Part shown: in pieces, positions 10,101-20,200 of the stretch
Layout: each line of letters opens with the position of its first letter
How positions within the stretch are numbered: position 1 is the stretch's first letter
From: Eledone cirrhosa
Taxonomy: Eukaryota > Mollusca > Cephalopoda > Octopoda > Eledonidae
NCBI GenBank assembly: GCA_964016885.1
Contig: OZ024744.1
Location: 63,908,962 to 63,972,961 of the forward strand
Direction: 5' to 3'
Length of the DNA stretch: 64,000 nt
Translations under genes and position numbers: made by a program
The notes under the pieces: model-generated
Databases searched by the model: none
Told to the model about the DNA's origin: nothing
The model's input: the letters and a program-made list of their open reading frames with translations, nothing else

Positions 10101-12667
10101 ATTTTGGAAAGCTCTATGTGTGACAGTATAGAAGCTCCTGTGCTTAAACAAAGACTCTGTTAGAGTGGTCACCTTGCCAGGATGAAGGATTCTAGAATAC
10201 CAAAACAACTCTTTTATGGAGAGTTAGTTAAAGGAAAACGACCTCCTCATAAACCAAAAAAGAGGTATTTGATCCCTCTTACAATTTGGGGATATGGTCG
10301 AAATATGGCCTTGAAACCGTAGGTACTACTTTTGTTTCGAGTATGAACATAAATGAATAATATATATATATATATAATTGAATTGAATTGAATTAGTAAC
10401 TTTCACCATATTTTTTACTACAGAAAATAGTAATAATAACAGGGTGTAATAAAAAGTAATAATAACAGGGTGTTTACTACAGAAAATAGTGATAATGACA
10501 GGGTGTATAAGATTCCAGAGTAGAAAAAAAATGGACATCAGTATGTATGGGAATCCATACATAATGCCCATTTTTGTTCCATTCTGGGGGCTTATACATA
10601 TGGGCACACATGAAAAAGATAACAGATAAACACAGACATATCTCTTCTCATCAGCCAACTCCTGGAGATCACTATGGTTTCAATACTTTAAAGTTGGTAC
10701 CTTCCTTCCAGCATACACGGGATTACAATAGGACAAAATACAGTAATATAGTAATATGGTGAGAGCAGACCTCAGATCGCTGAAACTCACGGAGGAGATG
10801 ACGAAGGACCATCACAAGTGGAGAGATGCTGTGCTGAATAGGACCCGTCCAACCCTTGTAAGCAGGACATAAAATGATGATGATGATATATATATATATT
10901 TATAAATATATCAATTTAAAAGAATGTTCCATGTCGCTAACATCTTATAAAAGGAATTCTAAAAAAGGTTGGCAAAGACAATGGAAAAATGGATGAAAAA
11001 CAGGACAGTTCCTTCTCATCAGTCAACCTCTGGAAGTCCTTGTGAGTTCTATATATAAAGTGGACACGGAATGAAATGAGAAAAAATATATAATTGTATA
11101 TGTGAGAGATTCAATGCGCCAGACTTACCATTGTGCTTAGGTGTGCTTAAGCACAGGGCTCTGTTCGATGGAGGGGCCCATCTTCCTGCCAAAAATTTTT
11201 TTACGATGAATTTTTCAAATATTTGGGGCTTCATAACTTAAGTAACACAGGACCTAATTTGTCCTAAATCCTGCACTGGTTGCCATGAGGACTTGGTGCT
11301 GTGCAGTCGAATCTTGAGGTACAGGCTGTGTAGCAGGAAAAAGTCCTCGACAAAATTTCATTTCCATATCCATTTTATCTACATTTGACAAAAAGCTTAT
11401 CAAAATTGAATGAATAAAATGAAAACATCTGTTGGGTAAAATGGAATTGTTTATTTGTCAAACATCAGATTTGAAACTGCATTCAAATCTTTGAATGATC
11501 TATATATAAATTTGAGCGACTTCTGACCGTCTGTCCATTTGTCACACAATGTGTGTGTATGTTTTATGTGAATGTATATGTGTGGGTAAAAGGAAAGAAG
11601 GGGATGGTGAAAAAACCATAGCAAAACAGCAGCTGGTGTTCCATTTGCTATGCTGTGTGTGAGTGCATGAGTGTGTTTGTGTGAATATATGTGTGTGTGT
11701 GTGTGTGTGTTTTTGTGTGAATGTATGTGTGTGTTTGTGGGAATGTATGTGTGTGTTTGTGTGAATGTATGTATATTTGTGTGAATGTATGTCTGTGAGT
11801 GTGTATTTTTGTAAGTGTGTCTGTGTTTGTGTGTTTATATTTATATACTCATACATATGAGTATGTATGAGTATATAAATGCAGCTACCTAACACAACCA
11901 ACACAACCACTACTGCTACCACGCACAACTACCATCACCATCACCACCACTACAACCATCACAACTACCACCTCCATCACCACCACCACCACTATAACCG
12001 CTACCACCACCACCACTACTACAAGCATCACAACTACCTCCACCACCACCACTATAACCACTACCACCACCACTACAACCACTACAACCACCACTATCAC
12101 TACCACCAGCACCACTGCAACAACCACCACTATCACTACCACCAACACCATGACCACTAATACCACCACCATCACTGTCAACACCACCACCACCACCAAC
12201 ACCACCACTACCAACACCACCACCACTACCAATACCACCACCACCACCACCACCACCTCCACCACTACAACCACCACCACCACCACCTCCACCACTACAA
12301 CCATAACCAACACAATCACAACCATAATAAGTATCACTGTCACCACTGTCATTACCACTGCCACCACTACAACCACCACCACCACCACTACAATCATAGT
12401 CAACACAATCACCACAACTACCATCATCCCTGTCATCCTTTACTATCTATTTGTTTTGTCAGGAGTTGGACAAGGCCGTTCAACATGATCACATGATGAC
12501 AATGTTGTCCTTTATAATAATTGCCGCTTCTTTTATTTCAGGAAAACGACTGGACTAAGGCTCCAGAAAAAGGCGTCTGGCGCGATGGATTTTATAAATT
12601 ATACTTAAAGCATTCTTCTTATATTAACACACATCTCCCCGAAAACTACGACGATGTATGCCCATAG
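4035..12667 (+). CDS. TP53I13/DUF3105-like protein, C-terminal four exons
   Basis: Split gene with exons 4035-4113, 6054-6182, 9031-9108 and 12542-12667; the 5' exons lie outside the window. Joined, they encode about 137 residues ending in a TAG stop. The peptide runs through [31 protein letters not shown], the HPCANPDE block, a basic amphipathic stretch, [11 protein letters not shown] and a final [12 protein letters not shown]. The LEHG...LYHPC core is what I associate with DUF3105 and with vertebrate p53-inducible protein 13; the VVVTYMKKL block would match its conserved second half. All junctions are GT/AG and keep the frame. The family's biochemical role is unknown. No transmembrane segment is visible in this part. 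The family name is from memory, not from a search. Confidence 0.65.
4773..5180 (+). repeat. 57-bp minisatellite, about seven copies
   Basis: Tandem units of the form 'ccttctttttcca', 'gaagccctgg', 'aaagtatcatg', 'ggtgttgtc', each about 57 bp with several substitutions. The array is intronic in the TP53I13-like gene and gives apparent short ORFs on both strands that have no support as genes. Confidence 0.9.
5181..5585. other. AT-rich intron sequence, nothing recognised
   Basis: Plain AT-rich intron of the TP53I13-like gene. I see no exon, tandem repeat or known element here. Confidence 0.6.
5586..5825 (-). pseudogene. GC-rich fragment resembling the C-terminus of a reverse-transcriptase protein
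   Basis: A 66-codon reading frame on the minus strand contains [22 protein letters not shown] and [12 protein letters not shown]. This pattern (VAIxT...LGP.A..LL...L..RGNA) resembles C-terminal tails of LINE-like polyproteins I have seen in invertebrates. The base composition is clearly more GC-rich than the surrounding intron, which fits an inserted fragment. Tentative. Confidence 0.3.
6054..6182 (+). CDS. TP53I13-like gene, exon 2 (of those visible)
   Basis: Polypyrimidine tract and acceptor 'tttcag' precede it and donor 'gtaagt' follows. The exon is 129 bp, phase 0 at both ends, and encodes [16 protein letters not shown] through a Lys/Ile-rich helix to VRLNM. It carries the family core HPC motif. 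Confidence 0.75.
6880..7060. repeat. Dispersed repeat, pairs with 8620-8800
   Basis: Shares 'tgcccatgcag/tatac', 'gtctcccctct', 'ccac.a.tgatgt.' and 'caagggaa' with 8620-8800 in the same orientation. It looks like the body of a SINE whose tRNA-like part is preserved only in the second copy. Confidence 0.55.
7061..8560. other. Intron of TP53I13-like gene, nothing recognised
   Basis: AT-rich intron with a short (GT)n run at about 7399-7425. A minus-strand frame of 72 codons at 8134-8352 has no family resemblance I recognise and no splice context. Confidence 0.5.
8620..8945 (-). mobile_element. tRNA-derived SINE, family D head with an alternative body
   Basis: Read on the minus strand, a tRNA-like head (from 'agcttagtgcttaaag' through B-box 'gaggttgcgagtttgat') is followed by 'gagcagacactttatttcatg' type sequence and a body shared with 6880-7060. 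The head is related to the SINE at 61035 but the body differs. Confidence 0.6.
9031..9108 (+). CDS. TP53I13-like gene, exon 3 (of those visible)
   Basis: Acceptor 'gatttacag', donor 'gtaaat', 78 bp, phase 0 at both ends. Encodes [14 protein letters not shown] and a charged helix ending KKFLR. Confidence 0.7.
9200..10340 (+). pseudogene. RTE-like LINE relic, a second lineage: possible 5' leader joined to RT C-terminus
   Basis: A plus-strand frame at 9693-10163 reads [58 protein letters not shown] and [16 protein letters not shown], then after a stop the tail [20 protein letters not shown]. These are the typical post-palm blocks of RTE-like and craniofacial-development-protein-2-like LINEs. 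The endonuclease and catalytic palm are absent. The 9200-9640 part is GC-richer and could be the element's 5' leader, joined by internal deletion. Inserted in the last intron of the TP53I13-like gene. Confidence 0.7.
10341..10739. other. AT-rich spacer with a small imperfect tandem repeat
   Basis: Contains (TA)n at about 10358-10376, (ATTGA)n after it, and about three imperfect copies of a unit containing 'ataataacagggtgt' at 10425-10507. No gene seen. Confidence 0.6.
10740..10890 (+). repeat. 3' end of an RTE-type LINE with (GATGAT)n tail
   Basis: Reads [17 protein letters not shown], the terminal block of the PHD-RTE family, then 'gacccgtccaaccc', 'aagcaggacataaa' and a short (gatgat)n tail. 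This is a strongly 5'-truncated copy. Confidence 0.65.
10891..11490. other. Intron sequence, nothing recognised
   Basis: AT-rich with one short TA run. No exon or known repeat recognised. Confidence 0.5.
11495..11885 (+). repeat. Dispersed repeat with conserved head and TG-rich minisatellite arm
   Basis: The head 'atctatatataaatttgag' plus 'cgacttctg' leads into 'gtcacacaatgtgtgtg', an 'aaaggaa.gaaggggatgg' block, 'agcaaaacagcagctggtg' and a long TG-rich array ending 'tatttatatactcatacat'. The same order recurs at 59828-60185, and the head alone recurs inverted at 24951-24995. Confidence 0.8.
11886..12435 (+). repeat. CCA/ACC trinucleotide-rich low-complexity array
   Basis: About 550 bp almost entirely of CCA, ACC, CAT and CTA triplets. 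It produces long apparent Thr/His frames on plus and a Val-rich frame on minus; these are low-complexity artefacts. It ends about 100 bp before the last coding exon of the TP53I13-like gene. Confidence 0.95.
12542..12667 (+). CDS. TP53I13-like gene, last coding exon
   Basis: Acceptor 'tttatttcag', then [20 protein letters not shown] to NYDDVCP and TAG. The stop is followed directly by 'gtatgt', a good splice donor, so translation may end exactly at the exon border with a 3' UTR intron. Confidence 0.7.
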   Translation, partial: ENDWTKAPEKGVWRDGFYKLYLKHSSYINTHLPENYDDVCP

Positions 12668-13310
12668 GTATGTCATAACCCAATTATTCTAACAACAATT
12701 TTCCTAAAATCCACAATTAATTCTTAAATATCTAGGTAGTCTTTCATTATTGCCTTGATTTAAATTTGCCATATAATATTACCAACAACTGGCTGGAGGT
12801 CCAGGGGTAGTCCTAAGCAAAGATGGTTGGCTGGTTTCACTTGGGCATCCAGGCAGATCAGTTGGAGATGGTTGCTTCTGACAGGATCCAGTGAAAGGAG
12901 TGTTTGAGGACTCTTCCCCCACGACCCTCTCAGGAATATTTCCAAATGAAATGTCAGAACATTTTTGTATGCTTCTTTATTTTTTTTAATGAGTGATGTA
13001 TTTTTTTTGTTTTTGGTGTTACATTTGTGGTTATGTTATTCTATGCATTGCTCTATAACTTTGTTTGACTACCTCATTGTCTGTCATTTCCAGCCTCCTC
13101 TGATGTTCCATGTTTATCATCAATTCCTACTCATAAATCATGGCACTTCTCACACATGCAGTGTACACCTTTCACTTCAGTTTCAGTGATATTCCCTCCT
13201 CATTAGCATGCCTCTCAGTTCCCAGAACTTACTCTACCTATCATCATTGAATCTGATAAACCTTCAATGTCTCCATTCAATGTCTCCTAGGTAACTACAT
13301 ATACTAGACA
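12668..13310. other. Downstream of TP53I13-like stop, nothing recognised
   Basis: AT-rich; possible 3' UTR intron. I recognise no element here. Confidence 0.45.
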
Positions 13311-13314
13311 ATCC

Positions 13315-13430
13315 TATGCGAGCAAGACAACCAATCTTGCCTCAAGTGGGAAAACTCCCGTCCAAACCCATGCAAGCGTGGAACATGGACGTTAAACGAT
13401 GATGATGATGATGATGATGATGACTAGTCA
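13315..13430 (+). repeat. 3' tail of PHD-RTE/SINE family
   Basis: Contains 'gagcaagac', 'cccgtccaaacccatgcaag', 'catggacgttaaac' and a (gatgat)n tail, the terminal block shared by the PHD-RTE LINE and SINE D. Note the intact TTAA that MITEs use in two other copies. Confidence 0.75.
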
Positions 13431-13589
13431 CAAGTAAAATTTAACACTTGACTGATGATGTATAAATCTAATAATCAAAATTCAAATTCCAGTTGTAATG
13501 TCTACACCAATCATATTGGCTTTTCTTATAAAAGTGACCGCAACCTAAGCCAATATCACTTGAGATCATGAAGGTTTAGGAACATTGAC

Positions 13590-13760
13590 GATATATTTGG
13601 CAAAAACTAAAGTTTTAGTAAATAGGAAAGAAGACAGGATCCTGATCCCATCAGGGAAGTGGCCTTGTTTAATATGTAGAAAAGGAGTAGATAGAAATAC
13701 TATATGATGTACATGTTAGGTGCATTAGAGCTGTAATAAAATAGCAGGCAGACAAATAAT
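13590..13760 (+). pseudogene. PHD-RTE LINE fragment (zinc-finger start)
   Basis: Reads TKVLVNRKED, then IPSGKWPCLICRKGVDRNT, matching the start of the PHD-like finger in the copy at 20030-20110. It then decays and abuts the CR1 tail at 13760. Confidence 0.7.
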
Positions 13761-14320
13761 AATAATAATGAAATTATTGTGTACAGTGTTCAGATGCACT
13801 ACAGCTCATCAAAGGTGCATGTATAGTACATAGAATTATGTACAAATGTCAGAAAAGTGAACAGTGTCTGAGTCATGATATACATGTGTGCATGTCTATG
13901 GAGAGGGAATATCAGGTGTAGTGTTGGCGAATTTCAGGAAGCATGGAGGTTTTAAAGGATGCAGTGACTCGACAGCTAACAACTGATGTAGGCAGTTTGT
14001 TCCGCGCTTCAGCAACTCTGAGCGTGAAAAAATGTTTCTGATAGTCATGGGAGCTGTGCTGTTTCCTGATTTTGTAGGCATGCCCACGTGTGTTAGACAC
14101 ATGGAATTCAAAAAGGTGCTCAGGGTTGTTGTTGGCAAGCTGGTTAATAATTTTGTGGGTGTTTACCAAGTCAGTTGCCAGACGTCGGAGCTTCAATGTA
14201 TCCATGCCCAGAGAAGCAAGGCATTCAGAGTATGAAGACATTTTGTCTTCACTACATACAATATATGCTAACACTAACTTTTTTATGTTCACTACATTTA
14301 ATAAGTTAACACAAATTTAA
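13760..14320 (-). mobile_element. CR1-like LINE, 5'-truncated copy
   Basis: Minus-strand frame 14292-13912 reads SECLASLGMDTLKLRRLATD, LVNTHKIINQLANNNPEHLF and the HFFTLRVAEARNKLP block, matching the C-terminus of the long ORF2 at 51342-54215. The 3' UTR and AAT-rich tail lie at 13760-13910. Only the last about 125 codons are present. Confidence 0.85.
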
Positions 14321-14373
14321 CTATTGTTTCTACATATAGATAGGTTCTCTGAGTATTTCCCCTCAATAACTGA

Positions 14374-14561
14374 TTTAAACCCTTTAGCATTTAAACCAGC
14401 CATGTCTGACCAGAATTCTCTCACCTCTTTCTGTTCAAACCGGCTGTAACCAGCCAATGCTATCAAAATTTCATAGATTCAATATTATGTGAGATAATTA
14501 TGTGAGGTAAAGCCTTTACACTGAAAAGTAAATATAGAGTAATGTAAATGATAAAGGTTAA
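14374..14561 (-). mobile_element. TTAA-flanked TIR MITE, copy a
   Basis: Inverted copy of the family with terminal 'ccctttagcattta' and its complement 'ta.atg.taaaggg'. TTAA lies at or next to both ends (slightly eroded here). About 190 bp, no coding capacity. Confidence 0.75.
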
Positions 14562-14870
14562 AAAATATTTTGCATGCCCACTGATGTAAAATATTATACA
14601 TCTGTTAGTAATTCTCTCATCACTACTTCAAGTACTGTGGAGTTTATACTTAGATGAGGTCGGACTGGGTGTATGTGTATGTGTGTGTGAATGTGTATTT
14701 GCTTCTATTCATTCAATAGAAAACATGCTGTATATATATTTCTGTTTGTTTAGATTTGTGATTTTGTTTCCCCATGCTCATCTTTTTTTGTATCCTAGAT
14801 AGAAGAAGACACTTCCATCATAATTTTATGTAAGATCCATAGTTAAGTTATGTTTCAAACACCAAATTAA

Positions 14871-15072
14871 TAATTGTTTCTACTTTAGGCACAAGGACAG
14901 CAATTTTGGGGTAGGGGAAAGTTGATTAAATCGACCCTAGTACATTACTGGTACTTTATTTTATCAACCCCGTAAGGATGAAAGGCAAAGCTAACCTCGG
15001 CAGGACTTAAACTCAGATCGTAAAGGGGCATAAAGCATATTGTCCGACGCTCTACCGATACTGCCAAATTAA
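14871..15072 (-). mobile_element. tRNA-derived SINE, family A
   Basis: Starts (reversed) with 'aattgtttctactttaggca' and ends with 'ctctaccgatactgcca'. Full length with a longer central variant carrying 'gattaaatcgaccc'. Confidence 0.85.
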
Positions 15073-15276
15073 TAAAGAAAAAGTTTGATTATTTTCAAAG
15101 ATTATTTTCAAAGTGTTTTTATAAGAAATATGGTAATGAAAGAGTCAGTTATCACCACATTCAATATGGGAACATGAATGTAACTAATGTAAAAGTTAAG
15201 TTTGATGTTAATGTTTTTGTTTGAATTATATTTATTTACATCAATTTTTTTTTCTAAATATATATTTTTTTTACAG

Positions 15277-15327
15277 CCGCATTTGTAACTAATCCATAAC
15301 TCTGAAGGGCTGTTGCTGCTGCTGCTG

Positions 15328-15362
<35 letters not shown>

Positions 15363-15400
15363 ACTACTATTATTACTACTACTACTACTAAATAATAAAA
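15277..15400 (+). other. Candidate 3' UTR exon and CTG/CTA microsatellite
   Basis: A good acceptor 'ttttttttacag' ends at 15276. It would pair with the donor at 12668 to give a TP53I13-like 3' UTR exon. (CTG)n and (CTA)n runs at about 15313-15390 precede an 'aataaa' near 15392 that could serve as a poly(A) signal. No coding. Confidence 0.3.
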
Positions 15401-15714
15401 GTGATGATGACTTCTCTTTTTGTCACAAGGACACTATAATATTGAAATTAAAGTAAAGAAAAAAAAATCTTATTGTAATAAAAATAATTATGGTGGTGCT
15501 AATAAATTATTTTGGAAAGCATAATCATTTTTTAAAAATTCTTTTTTACTTGAATTTAATAAGTATCCGTCAAAATTAAACATAGTCAACCAGGTATTAT
15601 ATGAGGTCAAACCAAATAATAACTGGTATATCAGTGTAATCATTAATTAGTACAAGATCAAAGAGGATGCTCTGGATAAGAGTATCTACAAAGACATAAA
15701 ACTGGTAAAGCAAG

Positions 15715-15943
15715 TTAACCCTTTAGTATTTACATTACTCTATATATACTACTACATTTTCATGGTAAACTCTTTATCTCACATAATTATCCCACATAAT
15801 ATTGAATCTACGAGATTTGGATATTATTTATTTTGAGAACAATAACGTAATATCAGTATGATTGGTCGGTTACAGCCGATTTGAACAGAAAGAGGTGAGA
15901 GAATTCTGGCTGGGTACAACTGGTTTAAATTCTATAGGGTTAA
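15715..15943 (+). mobile_element. TTAA-flanked TIR MITE, copy b
   Basis: Both ends carry TTAA. The left end 'accctttagtatttacatt' and right end 'taaattctatagggt' form imperfect terminal inverted repeats. The interior has the family's conserved 'gagattt.gatattattt' and 'gagagaattctggc' blocks. Confidence 0.85.
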
Positions 15944-15946
15944 GGC

Positions 15947-16335
15947 AGTAGCAGAAAAGTAACATGACTGATTAGAAAAGGAATTAGACTAGGTGAGGTG
16001 CAGTTTCGTTTTGTACCATGTCAAAGTACCACCGATGCCCTCTTCCTAGTGAGACAACAGCAGAAGTTTCTGGCTAAAAACAAAGTACTATATTTAACTT
16101 TTAATGATCTGGAGAAGATCTTTGACAGAATACTATAATATGCAATCAGATGGTCACTAAGAAAACTAGGTGTGGAGGAATAGTTCATGAGAACAGCGCA
16201 AGCCATATACAAAGATGCTGTCAGCAAAGTAAGAATAGACAATGAACTTAACGAGGAATTCATTGTGCAGGTAGGTATTCATCAGGGCTCAGTCCTCAGC
16301 CTGCTCCTGTTCATTATAGTTCTTCAAGCCATAGT
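15947..16335 (+). pseudogene. PHD-RTE LINE fragment (RT palm)
   Basis: Encodes, with stops, the RT blocks VQFRFVPCQSTTDALFLV, LTFNDLEKIFD and VGIHQGSVLSLLLFIIVLQ, and stops short of the YADD motif. The end coincides with the start of a truncated SINE A at 16336. Confidence 0.8.
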
Positions 16336-16450
16336 TGTTAAATAATTGTTTCTACTTTTGGCAGAAGGCCAGCAATTATCCAAGTGTATTACTGGTACTT
16401 TATGTTATCGCCCCCGTAAGGATGAAAGGCAAAGTTAACCTTGGCTGCCA
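16336..16450 (-). mobile_element. SINE A, head-less short form
   Basis: Carries 'gtttctacttttggca' to 'ggcaaagttaaccttggct' and ends there, lacking the tRNA-like head. Confidence 0.7.
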
Positions 16451-16462
16451 TCATCATCATCA

Positions 16463-17033
16463 TCATTATTTAACATCCATTTTCAATGCTTGCATTGGTT
16501 GTTATGTTATGGGACAAGTTAGGTGAAGTGAGGTGACCATGACTTGTTCATACGGATCTGTATTTTAGCTTCGTTTCTACAACTGGATGCCCTTTTTATC
16601 ACCAACCACGTTACAGTGCGAACTGAGTGCCTTTTATTGTGGCACCAAAACAACCACCTTACCAGGTGGACTGAGCCATTTTTTGTCATTTCACCAACAC
16701 AGCCACCTGACAAGGTGGACTGGACACTTTTTGCCGTGTCACCAGCACGATCATATTACAGAGAGGACTGGCTGTTTTTTTATTTTATTCCTAGCACAAC
16801 CACCTTACAGGGTGGACTGAGTACTTTTTTCTCATATCACCAGCACAATCACCCTTCAGGGTGGATTGAGTACTTTTTTCTCATGTCCCCGACATGACCA
16901 CTATACAGGGTCGACAGGGAGCCTCTTGTCATGTCATGAGTACCACCACATTACAGAGTGGATTGGGAGCTGCCTTTTGTCATGCTCCAGTATGAGCAGC
17001 TTACAGGATGGAGTGGGTGCTTTTGTTTCACGA
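16463..17033 (-). repeat. PHD-RTE/SINE D 3' end with expanded 48-bp modules
   Basis: Starts at (atc)n and, in reverse orientation, the conserved tail ('tttctacaactggatgccc'), then eight or nine diverged tandem modules of the type 'accaccttacagggtggactg', '..ctttttt.tca'. Normal LINE or SINE copies have two to four modules. Confidence 0.8.
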
Positions 17034-17239
17034 AAAAAAAAACCCAGCAGGTTGTTGTTGCTGTTGTTGAGAGAGAGTGTGTGTGTGTGTGGAAGATAGA
17101 TATGTTTCTTTATTAGCCACAGGGGCACAAATACAAAGGGGGAAGTTTACATACAATAAAAACGTGTAAAATATTATCACAAATGCAATTTAAAAATTAT
17201 AGAGGGTGTTGTAACCTGAAAAGATGGAAATTTTAAGTG

Positions 17240-20200
17240 CATATCTGTCATTACATGTGGAAAAAAGTGTGTGTGTGTGTGTTTCTGTAAAACACAAACT
17301 TCAACTAGTTTATATATACTCCGAATTGGTACCATCAATGTAAGCACAATGAAAGGAAGAGCAAGAGAATTCGTAGAGATGCTAGTGAGAAAGGAAATTG
17401 ATGTATACTGTGTGCAAGAGACTAGATGGAGAGGAGAGTCTGCTAGAGTCCTTGTAGGAAAAAGTCAGTGCTACAAATTTTTCTGGGTGGGAAATGACGA
17501 TGGGATGGGTGGTGTAGGTATCCTACTAGCTGACAAGTGGGTAGATAAAGTAATCTCAGTGTACAGGGTAAATGCAAGAATCATTAAACACAGACTAGTC
17601 CTGAATAAAACAAATACCACAATAATATCAGCTTACGCACCCCAATCTGGGTTGCCAGACAAACTTAAGGATAGGTTTTACGAGTCCCTAATGCGCACTA
17701 CTGCTCTAACAAACGACAATGACTTCCTTATCATTGCAGGAGATTTTAACAGACATGTAGGTAAACAGTGACGGCTTCAATAGAGTCCATGGAGGCCATG
17801 GGGTTGGCACAAGAAATGAAGAAGGATTCAGACTTCTAGAATTCTGTGACGCCAATGACATGTCGATATGTAACACAAACTTAAAAAAACCCGACAACCA
17901 CCTGATCACCTATAGATCAGGGGAGCATTCTAGTCAGATAGATTTTATCCTCATCAGAGGACGTGACAGATGGACGGTCGTAAATACAAAAGCCTTCCCT
18001 AGTGAGGAATGTACCTCCCAACATAGCTTAGTTGTCAGCGACCTCACGGTCAGAACTAGACGAACCTGGAAGCAGAGGCCAACCTGGAGAAGAAAGATCT
18101 GGAAGCTGAAAGACCCCTCGGCCAGTAACAGATTTAAAGATATTTTACTCAATGCCTAAGACAGTAAAGAAGAACAGATAGAGACATTCAATGTAGAAGA
18201 GCACTGGGAGTTCCTAAAAAATAACTTACTAGAGGCGACGGATGAGGTCTGTGGCTGGAGTAAGACCACAAGCAGGAGGAGAGTGACTTGGTGGTGGAAC
18301 AATAAGGTAGATGAGGCAGTTAAGGCCAAGAGACAGGCATGGAAAGATTGGAAGAACGGGGGGGGGTGCAGGGTACATTACATAGAGACCAAGAGGGAAG
18401 CTAGGCGACAAGTATACTTAGCTAGGAGGGAAGCAGAGGATAGAAAATTCAAGCATGTTTTGCAACGTGAGGACCAGAAACAGGAGGTGTTCAAGATTGC
18501 GAGGCAGTGTGTCAGAGAGAATTGTGATGTCATTGGAGAGAAGTGTATCCGGAATGATAAAGGTGAGCTTGCCCTCACAAGTGCTGAGAAGAAAGATGCA
18601 TGGAAGAGCCATTATGATAGATTACTAAATGAGGAGAATGCATGGGAAGAAGAGACCCTACCCAAGTAGACCCTATAGAGGGGCCATCAGTACAAGTCAG
18701 CAGCAGCGTAGTAAGTAAGGCAATCAAAGATATGAAGATGGGGAAGACAACCAGTCCATCGGGTATAGCTGCCGAGATGCTGAAGGCATTTGGGTCTGTA
18801 GGTCACACTATAACCACACGTATTGTTAACCAGGTAATACTAGAAGGTGTCATACCAAAAGATTGGTGCAGTAGCATCATTGTCAACTGCTACAAAGGTA
18901 AAGGTGATGCACTAGATAGAGAAAACTATAGAGGTATAAAGCTGATGGACCAGGTCATGAAAGTAACAGAAAGAGTTATAGCACAGTTGATTAGGGACCG
19001 GGTGAAACTAGATGAGATGCAATTTGGGTTTGTACCAGGAAGAGGCACCACTGATGCCCTCTTCCTTGTGAGGCAGTTACAGGAAAAGTACCTAGCTAAA
19101 AGTAAGCCACTCTGCCTGGCATTTGTCGACCTTAAGAAAGCCTTTGACAGAGTTCCACGTGCTATAATCTGGTGGGCTCTTAGAAAACTAGGAGTAGATG
19201 AATGGCTTGTGAAAGCTGTACAAGCCATGTGTAATGACGTGGTTAGTCAGTCTGGTCACTACTTCTGATCAGATCCGAGAATAGCCCTTAGAAGAACTGT
19301 TATCGCATACAGTCTGATCAGATCTGAAGATAGCCCTTAAAAGGACTGTTGTTGCATATAGCCCTTAAAAGAACTGTTGAGGATGGACAGACGAAAGCAC
19401 AAGTTGAAAGGACGAAGCAAGGCGAGATGTAAATTCGATCAGCTATTTATTTTCACATGAAGCGACGATACGAGGTACAAGGCGTGTGAGTGACAAAGCG
19501 TGGCAGAGTAAAGGAACAACGATGCGCTTGCTGACTCTGCCAAAAGTCGACTGCTGAAGTGTTTGGAACCACTCTATTTATACAGAAATAATCGTTTGAT
19601 GTTTAGCCGCTGTGTAGGCGTTTATTCTGGTAGGTTTTAAGGGTTCTTTTGTTTCACGTTGAGGTAGCTAGCTAACAGGTAGATGGCGCTGTATATTTCA
19701 CAGATGTTATTTCCGGTGGCTGTACACATGTTTAGGGGAGCAGTCAGCAAAGTTAGGATTAGCAATGAGTATAGCGAGGAATTTAGCGTACAGGTTGGTG
19801 TCCACCAGGGCTCTTAGCCCTCTCCTGTTCATCATAGTCCTGCAGGCAATAACGGAGGAGTTTAAGACCGGATGCCCATGGGAACTCCTGTATGCAGATG
19901 ACCTCACACTCATAGCTGAATCTATGGTAGAACTAGAGAAGAAATTCCAAACTTGGAAGCAGGGACTAGAAAGAAAGGGTCTCAAAGTCAACATGACAAA
20001 GACTAAGGTCCTTGTAAGTAGACGAGAAAACAGAACCCAGATCCCCTCAGGGAAATGGCCTTGCTCAGTATGTAGGAAAGGTGTAGGTAGGAACTCCATT
20101 CTCTGCCCCAAATGCAAACAATGGATACACAAGAGATGTAGCAGGATCTCAGGAAGCTTAATTAAGAATGTAGGCTTCACATGTAGCAGCTGTGCTGGGA

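Noticed and set aside
11885..12488. Val-rich, Thr-rich and His-rich proteins on both strands
   Set aside because: Low-complexity CCA/ACC tract; frames mirror triplet composition.
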